A stretch of DNA of 64,000 bases from Aquilaria yunnanensis (GCA_039654915.1 CM077594.1:102000393-102064392), one strand, 5' to 3'; positions 11,394-24,554 are shown, counted from the stretch's first letter. The notes: generated by a model not told the origin, from the sequence alone. Made by a program: numbers and translations.

Positions 11394-11741
11394 CTTTATC
11401 TAACCTAGCTAGCCTGGAATCAGGAAGAACAATAACTTAAGCCGTGATCAGCCGGTTAGATAAAAAGTCGGGAATCGTTGTACATAGAAAACAAGCTATC
11501 GATCGCGAGAAGTGAATTACTAGTTTGTATGTATATGTGCATGTGAGAACTATATGGATCTGTTGCGAATTGCGAGGGTCAATAACCTCACACGTGAATT
11601 GGTGGGTACGATTTGATTTGTTGGTCTGCAACTGCAATACTCTTAGCTAGCTCCCATATTCCCATATCTACGATATAGATCCTTACGATTCTGAGAATGG
11701 ACTATTCTAGATCTACTAAAACTTCTAGTATATCTTCATTT

Positions 11742-11900
11742 TTTTGTCTAGTGGTTAAGAGTCAAAGAAATATAAGGGATGTTAGGATTTGAAAAAGTGG
11801 TATTCTCCATTTTTTTCATATAAGTACATCCTAATCCTTATACATTGTATAGATGCTTCCAGTTACCAAACAAGGGTGAAAAAAACTTCTAGTATTAACC
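11742..11900 (+). mobile_element. Candidate tRNA-derived SINE
   Basis: A box A-like TGTCTAGTGGTTAAG (11745-11759) is followed about 40 bp later by a box B-like GGATTTGAAAA (11785-11795), the spacing of an RNA polymerase III tRNA-type promoter. The body after box B has no conserved tRNA 3' half. The 3' end and target duplication are not identified. Confidence 0.4.
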
Positions 11901-13018
11901 TTGTTTAAGTGTATGGTGTGGTTAGTCCTACTATATGAAAATTTTATAAAATCCTTCTTTTTAGCGTTCCCCTTTACCATTTTAACTGATTAGCATATGT
12001 CTTTGTCTCTCACCACCTATGTGTTTGTACCCTCACATGCATGTGTGTGTAGAACAATGTCCGATATGCTCCCCACTTTATATGTGCCTTAATCTTGTAA
12101 TGAATTACTCTTCTACTTTTAGTCAAATTTGCTAACCCCTCCATGCCCTTTCCCTTACTTGCCTGCAACTTGGCCCACATCCCCCTTACCCATCACCATC
12201 TCCTTCTTACCAGGCCACCTCTTGCCTTGAGTTGTTGCTAATCCTAGCCATCATTTGTGCTAAACCCGACATGCAGAGCACCACTGTCCAAGTTGCTACT
12301 TGCCTAGATCTGGTTTCGATTTGCGACAATGACATTAATCACATTTCTCTCCAATTCAAACACCAGAAGGCAAATTTATGTAATAATCCATTTGGGCTTT
12401 GTGGTGGGCTATGTGGGCAGCTTCCAGGTGGTGCAGCTACACTCCAGCTATGGTTAAAGATGGCAGGACTACGGTTGTAATGCGGTGGGGACCTAAGATG
12501 CAAGCAATTCTTTTATCCTCATTTGAACGACGATGGTTGGTACAACAGGGATGATTGGTAGTGCCTAAAACTAAAGGCGGCGTTTAGCTGTTGTAATTGT
12601 GTCAATCCAAGAGGTGAAGACAACAATAGCAAGGCAGGATAATGGAGTCAGAAGGAAAGGAAAGTTAGGACATATAGTGGTGGAAGATGAATGTTCAAGG
12701 ACCAAAATTACAGTTAATAATGTTATTTAATTTTTATATATTTTTCATTTAATTATACATATCTGTATTTGGTTTAATAAAGAAAAATAAAAGAATAATG
12801 AAATGAAAGGCTGCTTTGTATAAGCTCTACTAGGGTTTATGCCTATTTTTTCAAAAAATAAGTTTCCTGTTGGTTTTTGAGTCCTTGTTTAATGCAAATT
12901 TGGGCTAACGGTGTCCTAGGTCTTTTCATGATCATAGTGACTCTCACAGCATTATTACAATTATCATTGTATGCTAGATTTTAGTGTAGTCTTACCAACA
13001 ATTGGGTAGTGTTCCATC
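11901..13018. other. Spacer upstream of the LINE
   Basis: Contains a moderately GC-richer stretch (about 12120-12700) that could be the 5' untranslated part of the following LINE. An 82-residue frame at 12232-12480 has no recognisable domain. The LINE's true 5' end is not visible. Confidence 0.4.
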
Positions 13019-13690
13019 ATGGATTCTTTGGACAAATGCTTCACATCAATGAGTTTGACGGATGAAAAAGTGTAGTCGTGTCATCTCGTGTTAAAAGACA
13101 AGGCTTGTGGCGGGTTTCAAATCTTATGGTTGTTATGAGGGTGCTATTTAATGAGGTGGTTAGGCCAAAACATACTCAGGACTCGCTCCACAAATAATGG
13201 CATTTCCAGATACCATTCATGTTGTGGTCGGCTAGTGATAATCTGTTTTTTGCAATGTTCAAGAAAAATGAGGATAAGATAGCCATTTTTAAGGATGGCC
13301 CTTGGTTGTTCAATAATTGACTAATAATTATGTGGCAGCTTCAGCGAGGAAACCAAACCTTGTTATTATAGTTTAGTAGTGTGACATTTTGGGTATATGT
13401 TATGGATGGCCATTTTGGGTGGTTCACAGAGGAGATAGTAGAGTTTTTAGGCAACATACTCGGTGCCATGGTAAGGGCGGATGTGTCCAGACTTTTTTTG
13501 AGGTTGTGAGTTTTCTTGGATATCTTTAGGCCACTACGTCGTGGCATTATGGTGGAGGATGAGGTTGGCAGAAGATGACTTTATTTTAAGTATGGAAAAC
13601 TCCCAAATTTCTGCTATCGATGCAGGAAAATTGACCATGTCGAATGTAAACGTTTAGATTGTATGGCTAGCTCAGGTGGCAAAGTTATAT
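13019..13690 (+). pseudogene. LINE ORF1 remnant (DUF4283 + zinc knuckle)
   Basis: The ATG at 13019 opens MDSLDKCFTSMSLTDEKV, resembling starts of plant L1 ORF1 proteins. Later, DKIAIFKDGPWLFNN (about 13275-13316) matches the conserved core of DUF4283, and FCYRCRKIDHVEC (about 13606-13650) is a slightly shortened CCHC knuckle. ORF1 proteins bind element RNA. Several stops break the frame. Confidence 0.7.
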
Positions 13691-14379
13691 AATATGGTGA
13701 CTGGCTTAGATTTTGTTCTTCCTAAGAAGTATCGAAGATTATAGTGTTGAGCATCTGGGACTTTGATCAGATACCAATTCCTAGGAATCTACCGATAAAA
13801 CTGTAAAAAAGGATTCGATGTTGGGAAAAAATGAACAGATACTAGCAATTTGTAGCCCATCCTCGGTGGTACCAGAAATGGACAGTGAGGTATTATCTAA
13901 GATTGGGCCAAATGTAACATGAATCACTACTTCATCCCGTCAGGCTATTCGGCATTCACCAAAGGTAGTTGGGGCAATTTGTCGATATAGAAGTTTCCCC
14001 AATTAAAGTCGATGTCCTTGTCCCAATGAATACCAGCTTCATGTTTAACTCAATTTAGGGATGAAGATTAAGAGTGCAAGAAACTTGTTTCTTAATGCGT
14101 GTTTGTATTGCAAAAGCTTTGGCAAGGTAATGGGATTAAAAAAGAGGGGTACACCAATAAATAAGAAGTTGAATATGGACGAGGAAGTGATTAAAGACGT
14201 ACTCATAATTTTAAAGTAGAAAAGTTAGGAGAACCTGCAAGATTAATAAAAACTAAATTAGACGATGAGCTATTTTAGGCAAGTTGAGCGTTAACTTACC
14301 TTGCCACTCACAATGATTCTTTTAAGCTTGAACTGTTAATTGTTTGGATCGGTTCAAACAGTTCATGCATTGAAAAAGG

Positions 14380-17300
14380 TAATTGATGGGAGGACCTTGG
14401 ATGCAATTTTCATGTTAGAAACCTTGAAAACTTCATCCAAGATGGAGAGAATCCATTGAAACTAGGGTTTCAATTCAGATTTATGGTTTTTTGTAAGGAA
14501 GGAAGCATGGTCTTGTTTTACTTTAGCAGCCAAATTAGGATGTAAAGTTAATTTATTATTCTCAATTCCATATAGATGCTAAAATTTCTGCCTTTGGTGT
14601 TATTTAGAGGTTTACTAGGTTTTATGGCCAACAGAGAAATGAGCTATGGAGTGAGTCTTGGGCTTTCTTTTATGAGTTGGTAGCTCAAAATTCCTTACCT
14701 GGATAGCTTTTAGCAACTTTAATGAATTACTCAGGTCTTCTAAAAATGAAGGAGGTTGATTTAGGGCCTTGGGAAAAATGGAACAGTTTAGAGTAATAGT
14801 GGATGATACTCATCTCATAGACCTTGGCTTTTGGGGATCTAACTTCACTTAAAAGCATGTTTGTTCAAGAGGAGTCCAAGTTTAGGAGCGTTTGGATCAA
14901 GGCTTGGCCACGTTAAAGTGAAGATCTATTTTTTATGGTATAGGTCAACCATTTTCCCTTCATTTGCTTAGATCATTGTGAGTTATAACTCTTTTTGTTT
15001 GGAAAGAGGGAACAAGGGCGGGAATGTATCTGACATTTTGAATCTATGTGGCTTTTGGAAAAATAATGTGAGGAATTGATTTAGAAACAGCTTGTTGTGA
15101 ATGTGTTGGCTTTCTTTTAGGAAAAATTGATGGCATACCGAAGGGGTCTTGAGGATTGGAAGAAGGACAATTCAAATAACCATGAAAAAGTCCATACGAT
15201 AGAAATAAAGTTGGAAAGGATTGTGGCATTGCCAATTTGTTAGTATATGATGGACCATAAAGATAAGTTAAAATCAGAGTTGTGGCTTTTGTGCAAAAAA
15301 GAAGAAAAATTCTAGAGTCAAATGGCTAATGCGATTAAGGTAAAGAAGAGGGACATGAATACTTGTTTTTTCCACCAGGTGGCAAAATGGAACAAAAGAA
15401 GAAGAACTTTATCCAATGTCTAATAAATGAGGATAGGACATAACTAACAGAGATAGATCCCATTATGGAAGAGGTTGAGACTTGTTTTGAAAATCTCTTC
15501 ACATCTTTATATCAATCTTGCTTTGAAAAGGTGGTCCTGTTAGTTGATAAAATGGTCATAGATAGCATAAACGTCAACCTTCAAAAACCTTTTTTTTGTA
15601 GAGGAGGTCAAAAGAGCATTATTTCAAGCTTCCCAACAAAATCACTGGGCTCAGATGGTTTACCATTTGTGTTTTTTCAAATTTTTTGGCGTCTATTGAA
15701 TAAGGACATCTTTGAGTATGTGCTTGGTGTCTTAACTCAAGGCTTTACTCCTATGTGGTTTTATCTTAAAAGTGGCAAACCAAGAGCAGTGGCTAACTTT
15801 AAGCAGATTAGTTTGTGTAATATTCTTTACAAACTTGTATCTAAAGTCTTAGTGAATAAAAAAAAACCGATCTTGCCCAAGATCATTTCAGATAGTCAAT
15901 TTATGTTTGTGCCTGGAAGACTACTAACTAAAAATGCATTAGTACCCTTAGGGACATGTCACTACGTAAATAATCTATAAGGTCGTGGTATTAAGGTATT
16001 GACAGTGAAGCTATATATGTCGAAAGCGTGTGATCCGGTTGAATGATTTTTTCTACGAACTATTATGGTTAAAATGGGTTTTAGTGAAGTGTGGATTAAT
16101 ATAGTCATGAGCTATATGGAGACTGCATCCTTTTTAGTGTTGGTAAATGGGTAGCCATCAAGGTTTTCAAATCCTCAAAAGGCTTGAGATAAGGGGACCT
16201 TTTCACCCTATTTTTCTTTCTATTTTGTGTTGAATGATTGTAAGCTTTGCTTAAACATGCAAAGAGAAATAATATGATTTTTGGAGTTGCAATAAATAGG
16301 TATATTCCATTAGTTTCTCATTCACTATTTGTTGACGATAGCATTATTTTTATGCATGCTAAAAAGGAAGGTGTAAGACACCTTTTGACTTTCTAAACCT
16401 TTATGAAAATGTCTTAGGCCAAATAATAAATATGTGTAAATCATCCACTTTTTTTAGCCCCAACTATAGTTAGCATGACCGAGATCTTATCATATAATTG
16501 CTTGGGATGGAAATATGTTTGAAATCAAATTCTAGTTCTTGATAGAAAAGATTAAAAAGAAGATATCCCGATAGAAAACATTTCTTTTCTCACAAGTAGG
16601 GCAAAGCCTTCCTATCAAGTCAGTTGTCCAAGCAATGCCAACATACTTGATGAGTTGTATTCTAGTTCTGACAGAGGTTTATGATAAAATTCAATCATTG
16701 GCCTCTAAATTTTTCTGGTCATTAGACATAGATCACAGAAAGATGGCCTAGTGTAGCATGGAAAGGTTATGTATATCCAAAGGGGTTTATGGCTTGGGGT
16801 TTCAGGATATTAATGCTTTCAATTTGGCCCTCTTGGCGAAGCAGGCATGAAGGCTAGCCAAGAATGGTTTGAGCTTAGTAGTGAAAAGTGTTTAAAGACT
16901 GTTACTCTACTACTCGTCCTTTTTCCAAGCTTTGAAGCCAGGCCATTGCTCCATAATTTTCAAGCGACTATTAGCAAATAGAGTCCTTTTTGTAGGTTGG
17001 TAATGGGTTTAACATTTCTATTTGGCATGATAGCTAGCTTTCTTGGTAGTCATGTTAAGTCGATTACTAATAGTGTCCTGGGCATGGAAGATTAGAGGGT
17101 TGGAAATCTTATTAATCATAGTAGCATCCAATGGGAATATAGCATTATTGATGCCTTGTTCTACCTATATGAAATGATGGCAATTAAATGGATTCCACTA
17201 TCTCAATGGTTTTCTAATGATATTCTAACATGGTGTGTGAATGACAATAGGGCTTTCTCGGTGAAGTTGGCATAGTATTTGGCATAAGCAATAGAGTACG

Positions 17301-18176
17301 GTTATGACCTTTTGTTAAAGTGAAATTTCTGGTCCTGGTTGTGGAGCTTCTCACTTCTCAATCATGCACATTTATTCTTTTGATGAGCTTGTACAGATGC
17401 GTTACTGACAGGAGACAATCTTGTTTAGTATGGAATAAAGGTGCCTATAAAGTGTCCCATATATGGATCTGACCAAAAAATGTTGATGCATATTTTATTT
17501 AAATGTGATTTTTCCTTTAGGGTTCTTCATGAGCTAAAATTGGTGCTGTCGATTTGTAAGGGTTTATGGAAAAAGAATCTTAGATGCATTACACAGCAAG
17601 ACGCCTAACAGGACCTTCATATCATTGTATTCGGGTGAATGGTATAACAAAGTCACCCACAAACAACAGTGCCAAGTTCTGAAGCAAGCTGCTCATGGCG
17701 TTAGTTCCAGGGTTGACAACTGGAATTTTTTTAGAAGTGCAGAACCAGGTACTTCGAGTGGCAACAACCATGCAACTCTATGGTGCCCACTGAGTGATCA
17801 TAGGTACAAGATAAATGTTGACCCCATACGGTCAGGAAGGGACAAACGGGGCATTGTAGGAGTTATATGCCAATGTGTGCAAGGAGATGTTAAATTTGTA
17901 ATTGCATATGGGATGGCATACAAGTGGGATAATGTTTTATACTTTGAAGCTATGGCCATTTTGTGGGGACTTAAGGAGGCTAGAAGGTGCGACATTGAGT
18001 TAATGGTTTTGGAATTTGATTCCTTCCAACTTATTTCTGAGCTTCAATCAAGAGAAGCTCATTCTTTATTTTACTTTGGTTTTTCATTATACAAAACTAG
18101 AGTCTTAGTGAGTACTTTTAATTCTCATTTTTTAGGTTTACTAAACGTTCAACCAATGGAGCAACCCACGCTCTAG
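14380..18176 (+). pseudogene. LINE ORF2 remnant: endonuclease, reverse transcriptase, RNase H
   Basis: Endonuclease traces: LDAIFMLET near 14398 and FYGQQRNELWSESWAF near 14616. The longest open RT part is 15465-15980 (171 residues), with SLGSDGLPFVFFQIFW, ISLCNILYKLVSKVLVN and FVPGRLLTKNALV, which correspond to RT fingers and palm motifs. The catalytic box survives as LFVDDSIIF (about 16325-16351), against F-ADD in the family. RNase H is seen at 17809-18060: INVD, then YFEAMAILWGLKEA, then EFDS. ORF2 performs target-primed reverse transcription. Multiple stops and frame changes between these islands make it non-functional. Confidence 0.85.
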
Positions 18177-18303
18177 CTAGATGGGCCCGCTAGATGGGGC
18201 CTTTGCGTTCTAGGTAGTACTTAATAGGAGTTGTCATTCCCAACCCAGTTGTCTTCTACTTTGATTTTGCATTAATCTATTAATTAATTTTCCATCAAAA
18301 AAA

Positions 18304-19212
18304 TAGTAAAATAAATGACAATTGTACGTAGTTATTTTACATATCATTAATATTCTTTGTACTTATATGTTTGTATCACCTGATTTGTATGTATGTCTCA
18401 TATGATCTGCATATGTCTCTCATTTTCTTTATACATTAAAATCATATATATCTGTTATCTGATTTGTATATATCTCTAATTTTGACAGAAAATGAAATCT
18501 GGTGCAGTCAAACTCATTCTTTTTATAATAGGTTGAACTTGTATGTAAAATTGAATATACCAATAACATATCTGTTATCTTATTTATACATAGATTGCAC
18601 ATGATTCTACATATCTCTTACTTTCTTTATACATAAAGTTCATACATATCTGATATCTGATTTATACAAATATCTAATTTTGGTTGCAATTGGGATTTGA
18701 AGTGACCATACCTATTTTATACTATGAAAAGTAGCATTGAAATATCAATAAATATTGACATAAGGAGTATGATGCATATTAACCTTACTATTGTTTTATG
18801 ATTAACCTCACGTACGTTTTTGTTTAACAACTTACTATATTTAGTAATACCAATTAATTACAGCAAAAATGTTCAATTCGAATAAACCGTGTGTACGTCC
18901 CTTCAGGATGCCAAGTCTAATACGAGAATTAATTAATTTTTATTAACTGTACTAGTCCATTCCCCATGGTCGAAAGGTAACAATTACTTACGCAAGCACC
19001 CAGTTAATTGGAGGAGAATAATTTGCAATTGTTATTCTTCAGTATCTTATAGTAATTCCTTGGCAAATGGTAAGAATTTGAATTTGTTTATGAATAAATT
19101 CACGGATCAAATGGTCGAGGACAGTACGATTCACTTACTTTAAATTGCCAATCAAGTAAAATAAACTTTGATCATAGTTTGACGGCATGATTTTATCACA
19201 AAAAGAAAAAAA
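18304..19212. other. Intergenic spacer with a diverged tandem pair
   Basis: Spacer with no gene. An approximately 80-bp segment at 18406-18486 is repeated, diverged, at 18606-18683 (shared TCTTTATACAT and TATCTGATTT cores), a spacing of about 200 bp. Confidence 0.6.
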
Positions 19213-20545
19213 GAAACAATTACCAAAAACTGAGGTTTGGCGAAATCTCGTGTTTTGTTCCCCATGTTCCAAATACTTACGCTTTCCCCCTCTCTTTTGT
19301 TTCAAATACCTACACTTTCCCCGCTAACAACTTAAATCCATGATTCGCTTTTGTGAGAGAAAAGAGAAAATAACTGATTTTACCCTCCTAACCTCCTTTC
19401 TCAAAAATTTTGAATTCTAAACTTATTCATCTAACAAAAACCCCTATTTTATCCCATTTTGATCTCTTCACGTCTGGAACTCAGAAATTCATTGAACAAA
19501 CCAAACAACAAAACGAATCAAACTCGCTGCCGTCATATCGTCATCTCCCCCTGCTCTCACCAATTGAATTTGTCAATCTCAGTTTAATGATTGTGATTTT
19601 GATGACCTGGCTAGAACGACGAGAATTGGCTGATCAAGAAATGCAGATTGTTTCCTCTCTCGCTTAGAAATCCTAGAGTCACCACCGGAAGAAGTTCCTC
19701 TCCATCATCCAGATGCCTTGGACGGTTAGGGTTCCGGCGAGGCAAAGCTGGGTCTGGGTTGTGTTATTGACGTTAGATCCCTTGACGATTGTGGAGTATC
19801 TTTGGCGAATTTTTTATGGGATGATTTTTTTCTGGGATAGTTTTTCTAGATTTCTTCTAGGTTTCGTACTACTTGCATCTCTTCTCCATCATCTCCGCTC
19901 GCATCTCCACTCCCATCTCTGCTCAAAATTGTCCGACAGTGCCTAGGAATCACAGTGTCTCTGATTATGCGTCGAAATCTTTGCTCGAAATTGCCGGTTG
20001 CTTCGTCGGTTGCACCGATTCACGAACAATTCGTGACGCTCCGGTTTTTCTGCTCCTCCGGTTTCTTGGCAATGTTCCAGTTTCTCATGATGCTCTGAGA
20101 ACTTACACCCTTTTGCTCCCCTCCCTAACCATTTGCGAGATCGATTCCAGCTGTTCACGGTTGTGAGATCGATTCCAGTCGCTCGCCTTCGGTAGGCTGT
20201 CGGATGTTGGGAGATGAATCAGAGACCGTCAGTGGACCATCGGACTTTTACGCGTTTCACTGAAACTGAGAAACAAAGAGAAGGGAGGAGGGAACAGATA
20301 AGGGCTGCAGGGAGAGGAACTGTTTATAAACCCGGTTTTCAACGATGTGGAAGCTAGAGACAGAGGAGGAAAAGTTAGATTCAGAAGTTTGGGGGGTGAA
20401 ATTATCGAAATAAGGAGGCGAGGGAGAGAAAACGAGTTTTTTCTTTTTTGTGTTAAGGATGGAGGGGGTAGTTACAGGTATTTGAAATAGGAGGATAAAA
20501 CTCAAGATTTGTCCAAACCTTGAGGGGGCTTTTATCATTTTTTCC
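19213..20545. mobile_element. Non-autonomous TIR element, Mutator-like candidate
   Basis: The two ends are inverted copies of each other over about 80 bp. Shared cores are AGGTTTGG, AAATCT, GTTTT and TTTCAAATAC. The right end read inward starts GGAAAAAATGATAAAAG, typical in style of Mutator-like termini. Both outer flanks are A-rich, so a 9-bp duplication cannot be judged. The interior (19400-20330) is much GC-richer than the surroundings and has short open frames without recognisable domains. This fits a Pack-type element carrying captured sequence, but the donor gene is not identified. Confidence 0.5.
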
Positions 20546-20937
20546 AAAAAAAAAAAAAAAACAAGGTTGGACGGCATGGGAGGCTTGTTGGAGACATACA
20601 TAGGATCATGGGCCATCGTGAAACGTCAAAGAGTTGCTTTTGGTTGGAATATTGAAGCAAATTTCAATGGCTAATCATGGGCTCAGCCTTCAGCAACGTA
20701 AATTTTGGCTCAATTTCCAATATTTTGTGCTTATCATCAGAAAAGCAATTGATTGCCTTCCAAGTTGTCCAGGGAGATCAACTTGAGTTAGGCACCAATT
20801 GGAATTACAGAAAACAATATCTAAGAAACAAATGCAATGAATCTTGTGTGGCTTATGATATGTACCCAAAATTTTTCTACAAATATATATTTTTTAAACT
20901 ATACCACAGTGTACTAAATGTCTGAGGAGTAGAACTA
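20546..20937. other. Spacer with an unassigned short frame
   Basis: An 82-residue frame (20677-20925, +) is present, but its C-terminal third is AT-rich low complexity. I recognise no family, so it is not called a gene. Confidence 0.4.
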
Positions 20938-21187
20938 ATACACTGTTCTATCTCAAACTCTTTATTCCATTTCAAATTTTTAACTTAAATTTAACTTAAA
21001 TATATTTGTATTATTGTTTAATAATTTTTTTTAAAAAAATAATATTAAAAAATCAATAATTCTTTTAATACCTAATTATAATTATTCTAAAAAATTAATA
21101 AATAATAATATAAATAAATTCAAGTCAAAACTTAAGTAAAAAAACTGAAATAGAGAAAAAAAAATTTGGGATGAATTTAGTACTACC
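20938..21187. mobile_element. Palindromic MITE-like element
   Basis: The left part (TTCCATTTCAAATTTTTAAC) and right part, read on the opposite strand (CTATTTCAGTTTTTTTACTT), form a long imperfect inverted repeat around an AT-rich core. No coding capacity. Exact ends and target duplication are uncertain. Confidence 0.45.
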
Positions 21188-22103
21188 GCTCTTCAACTAA
21201 TAATTGTCCACGAACACCACCTTCCAAACTGTTTTCAATGATTTTCAGAAGGGATGCATACATATGAAAATTGCAATGTAACAAACAACATATGTGATAG
21301 AGGATTTGAACAGAAAAAAAAAGTAACATCCATGTTAATATAATATAAAAAAATAGTTATTATTTTCCTATTACATCTATTGTCTGTGAGGTAATCAAAA
21401 TCTATATAATATTCACAAGAAAGGGATGTATTACATCTATTCCTTCAAACGGGGCATGCAACGATTTAGAAAGGGCATTTCTATTGAGATCCACTACTAA
21501 AGAAAGGGTATTTAACAATGACCATTACCAACAGTACCGCATTGATAATTTTAAAATTACCAATGCGAGACCATTGGTAGCGAGTTATTGATAATCAATG
21601 TGTTGAAAAACTTTTTACCAATGGTTGAATACTAAACTGTTGGTATTTTCTAACATCTAACCGTTGGAAAAAAAACAGGTTGATGGAAATTACCAATGAT
21701 CTAATTCCATATGCTTTTTACCAATGGTTTAACGTTTATGAATGTATTAGGCTGTTAATATCTACCAACATATTTAACCGTTGGTAAATTACGAATGGTT
21801 CAGGCTGTTGGTACATACCAATGTGTTTGATCGTTGTTAATATTTCCAACGCGTCAGACCATTTGTAATTCTCCTAAAATTTTAAAAAATTAAAGCAGTT
21901 TCCAATGTGGAGCCGTTGGAAACTGTCATTTATTTTTTTTAAAAAAAGTATACAAAAAATTAAACTAATTAATATTGAAATTTCCATTGAATTTTACTAA
22001 AGTAATATATGAAAAAAATAAAAATTAATATTAACAAAACTAAAATAAATTAATATTAAAAAAATTAAAAAAAATTATATTTAATAAAATTATATGTTTT
22101 GTT

Positions 22104-22944
22104 TGATAGCCGAAGGGCTATCGCCTCTCTCAGTACATACATCCTACCAATAGTATGGTCAGGAAAACTGGCGTTACCCGAAAGAGGCGATATCACGGAC
22201 CTCGGAAGGAGCGAAGTCAAAATACCCCGAATTCGAGACTTCGGTTAGAACGTCAAGAATTCCAAGGATGCCACCGGCTCCCTCGGGAGACCAAACGGAT
22301 TGGCTTTGGAGATGAAGAACCCGTTATTTCAAGCAGGAGAGAATCTTCCCGAAGGCGAAACCCCTGAACTAGGGAACTCCCCGAACTACAGGCATAATTC
22401 CCGAAAGACGACATCGCCGGAGAACTGCGGGAGTACGGCATGGGCATTTAAGGAGCTTCTGACATGTCGCCCACATGCGCTACATGCCGCCTCGAAAAGC
22501 GGTCTGACGCGCCGACGCCGTCCAAGTCTTGTCACAACCTGTCTTGGTCCCAGACCCGAGGAGCCTACAAACGGCTACCTGTCCCCTACGCCCGGAGGTA
22601 CAGATCGCATATGACCGAACACGTGTCATGATTTGAACGGGCTAGGCACCACTATAAATACCAGGAAACAAGCCCTGGCAAAGGATCCGACCTCTCTTCC
22701 TGAGAAAACACGAACAGGCAAGACCACCTAGCCTCTTAGTGCTCTTCCCTTATCTCCTCTCAGAACACTGACTTGGGCGTCGGAGGCTCCTCCTCGGAAA
22801 AACACTCCGGGGACCTCTTGACATCTCTTCTTCCGAGCATTTCAGGCACATTCCTCTGGGAAACCTTTGCTCCAAACGTCCTCCCTCACAGGAAGTCCCT
22901 CCCGAAGTCATAATGTCACCCAACGAAGATGCTACCGGGTATCA
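22104..22944 (+). mobile_element. Solo LTR inserted in CACTA copy 3
   Basis: An 841-bp, GC-richer segment starting TGATAGCC and ending GGGTATCA (inverted TGATA/TATCA). It is flanked by perfect 5-bp duplications TTGTT at 22099-22103 and 22945-22949. A promoter-like TATAAATA lies at 22653-22660. No primer-binding site or coding region follows, so it is a solo LTR left by recombination between the two LTRs of a retrotransposon. Superfamily (Gypsy or Copia) cannot be told from the LTR alone. Confidence 0.9.
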
Positions 22945-23765
22945 TTGTTCACTCAAAATTATATTTAGTAAAATTATATAACTAAGATTTTATTAGTAAA
23001 AAAAATTATATTACTAAATTTATATCTATTGAGATTATATTTTATATTTTACTAAAATTCATTAAAAATTAAAAATTCACTAAAATTTCAAAAATTCACA
23101 AAAAAAGTTCAAAAACCAAACACAAAATTCAATAAAAATTCACAAAATCAAAATCAGATCTACAATCAAACATGATTAAACACCAAATCCATATGGATAA
23201 AAAAAAACTAAAACTCATAATTGGATTTACAAAATCACATACCAAACTCGCAACTAGGTCTAAAAAATTAAACATGAAATAAAAAACAAAATCAAACTCG
23301 AAATCACTAAAGAGGCGAGGAAACAGTGAGGATGTAAACGGTGAAATGTGAAGAGGAGAGGAGGCATTTGGCGATGCAGTGTTAGGCGAGACAACGAGGT
23401 AAGGAGGCGTTAAGTGACCGAGGATGTTGACCGTTGACCAAGGAGATGGTGGCAAGCGACAAGCAAAATAGTTAACGACAAGGGCCAACAGAAAACAAGA
23501 ACAAGAGGGGAGGAAGGAGGGTAAGGCAGACGACGAAGGAGGGCGAAGGACGGAAGAAGAACAACGAGGGAGGATGATGAAGAAGAGATGAGAGAGATGA
23601 GGAATGAGGGATGAGAGCTGCGAGGGAGAAGAGAGATGAGAGGCAGAGGCGGCAGTAGGGGTGGGAATGAGAGATGATAGATGAGGTTAAAGTTTTTATA
23701 TGAGCTATGTTAGGATTTTTATGGGCTTTTGGGCTTTTATATATATGATACATGAGCTTTTAATA

Positions 23766-24057
23766 CTCCCTTCGTTCCAATTTACTTGAAACGTATTTCT
23801 TTTTGGGAAGTCCCAAAAGGTTGAAATGTTTCATCTTTTGGAAAAATTTAAACAATTAAATAATTATTTTACACGCAACCCAATAAAGACTTTTTTTTTA
23901 ATCTCCACTCAACTTCTCACTGCACAAAATTCAAAAAAGATTCTTTTCTTTTTTAATCATTATTTAAACTTTTACTACATAAAAAAATAACACAAATTAC
24001 ATATACCTTAATCTCCGTGCCCAGACAAATGTTTCAACTAAAATGGGATGGAGGTAG
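23766..24057. mobile_element. Stowaway-type MITE (Tc1/mariner-derived)
   Basis: A 292-bp element beginning CTCCCTTCGTTCC and ending GGGATGGAGGTAG, the Stowaway consensus ends with few mismatches. TA dinucleotides flank it at 23764-23765 and 24058-24059. Confidence 0.85.
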
Positions 24058-24059
<2 letters not shown>

Positions 24060-24112
<53 letters not shown>

Positions 24113-24147
24113 TGGTTATAATAGCATATTTAATTATTATGATATAC

Positions 24148-24186
<39 letters not shown>

Positions 24187-24200
24187 GAAATATATGATAC

Positions 24201-24236
<36 letters not shown>
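24060..24236. repeat. (AAT)n, (ATT)n and (AT)n microsatellites
   Basis: Three adjacent simple repeats (about 24060-24111, 24149-24185, 24204-24236) directly upstream of the pararetrovirus-like remnant. Confidence 0.95.
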
Positions 24237-24240
<4 letters not shown>

Positions 24241-24322
24241 GATACACACACACATATAATATGATATATTTGACTCTCTATCATCTTTCTTTTGCATTCA
24301 CAATTCTATTGTACTCCCTTAT

Positions 24323-24335
24323 TGGTATCAGAGCC
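24323..24335 (+). promoter_or_regulatory. tRNA-Met primer-binding site
   Basis: TGGTATCAGAGCC is complementary to the 3' end of plant initiator tRNA-Met, the primer for minus-strand synthesis in caulimovirids and many LTR retrotransposons. Confidence 0.9.
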
Positions 24336-24554
24336 AAGTTATTATTTCTTTCATCCTTGTTGTAAGTATTTAATAAAATAGTGTGCTTTATCCATTCTTG
24401 TTGGTAAGCCGGTTTTTTAAAAACATTGGTTAGTAGTGTTTAGCCAATATTAGGCGTTAATGTGGTCCCGCTTGGTGTTCCCGGTCTTAGGTGTTTAGAG
24501 AAATTAGTCAACAAGTCTAGTGAAATAATTAGAGATTGTTATTAGATAAACATA

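Larger units (their letters stand above)
13019..18303 (+). mobile_element. Decayed near-full-length L1-type LINE
   Basis: In order on the plus strand: an ORF1 remnant with DUF4283-like and zinc-knuckle parts, an endonuclease-like zone (about 14380-15000), reverse transcriptase (about 15465-16700), a zinc-binding RVT zone and RNase H (about 17810-18060). It closes with a short A-run at 18297-18303. That is the standard order of plant L1 elements. Stops and frameshifts occur throughout, so it is an old inactive copy. The 5' end and target duplication were not found. Confidence 0.85.

Noticed and set aside
12232..12480. 82-residue plus-strand frame
   Set aside because: No recognisable domain; possibly LINE leader sequence.
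20677..20925. Frame with a QVVQGDQLELGTNW stretch, briefly considered as a cystatin-like relic
   Set aside because: Too short and no conserved cystatin motifs; the C-terminal part is AT-rich low complexity.
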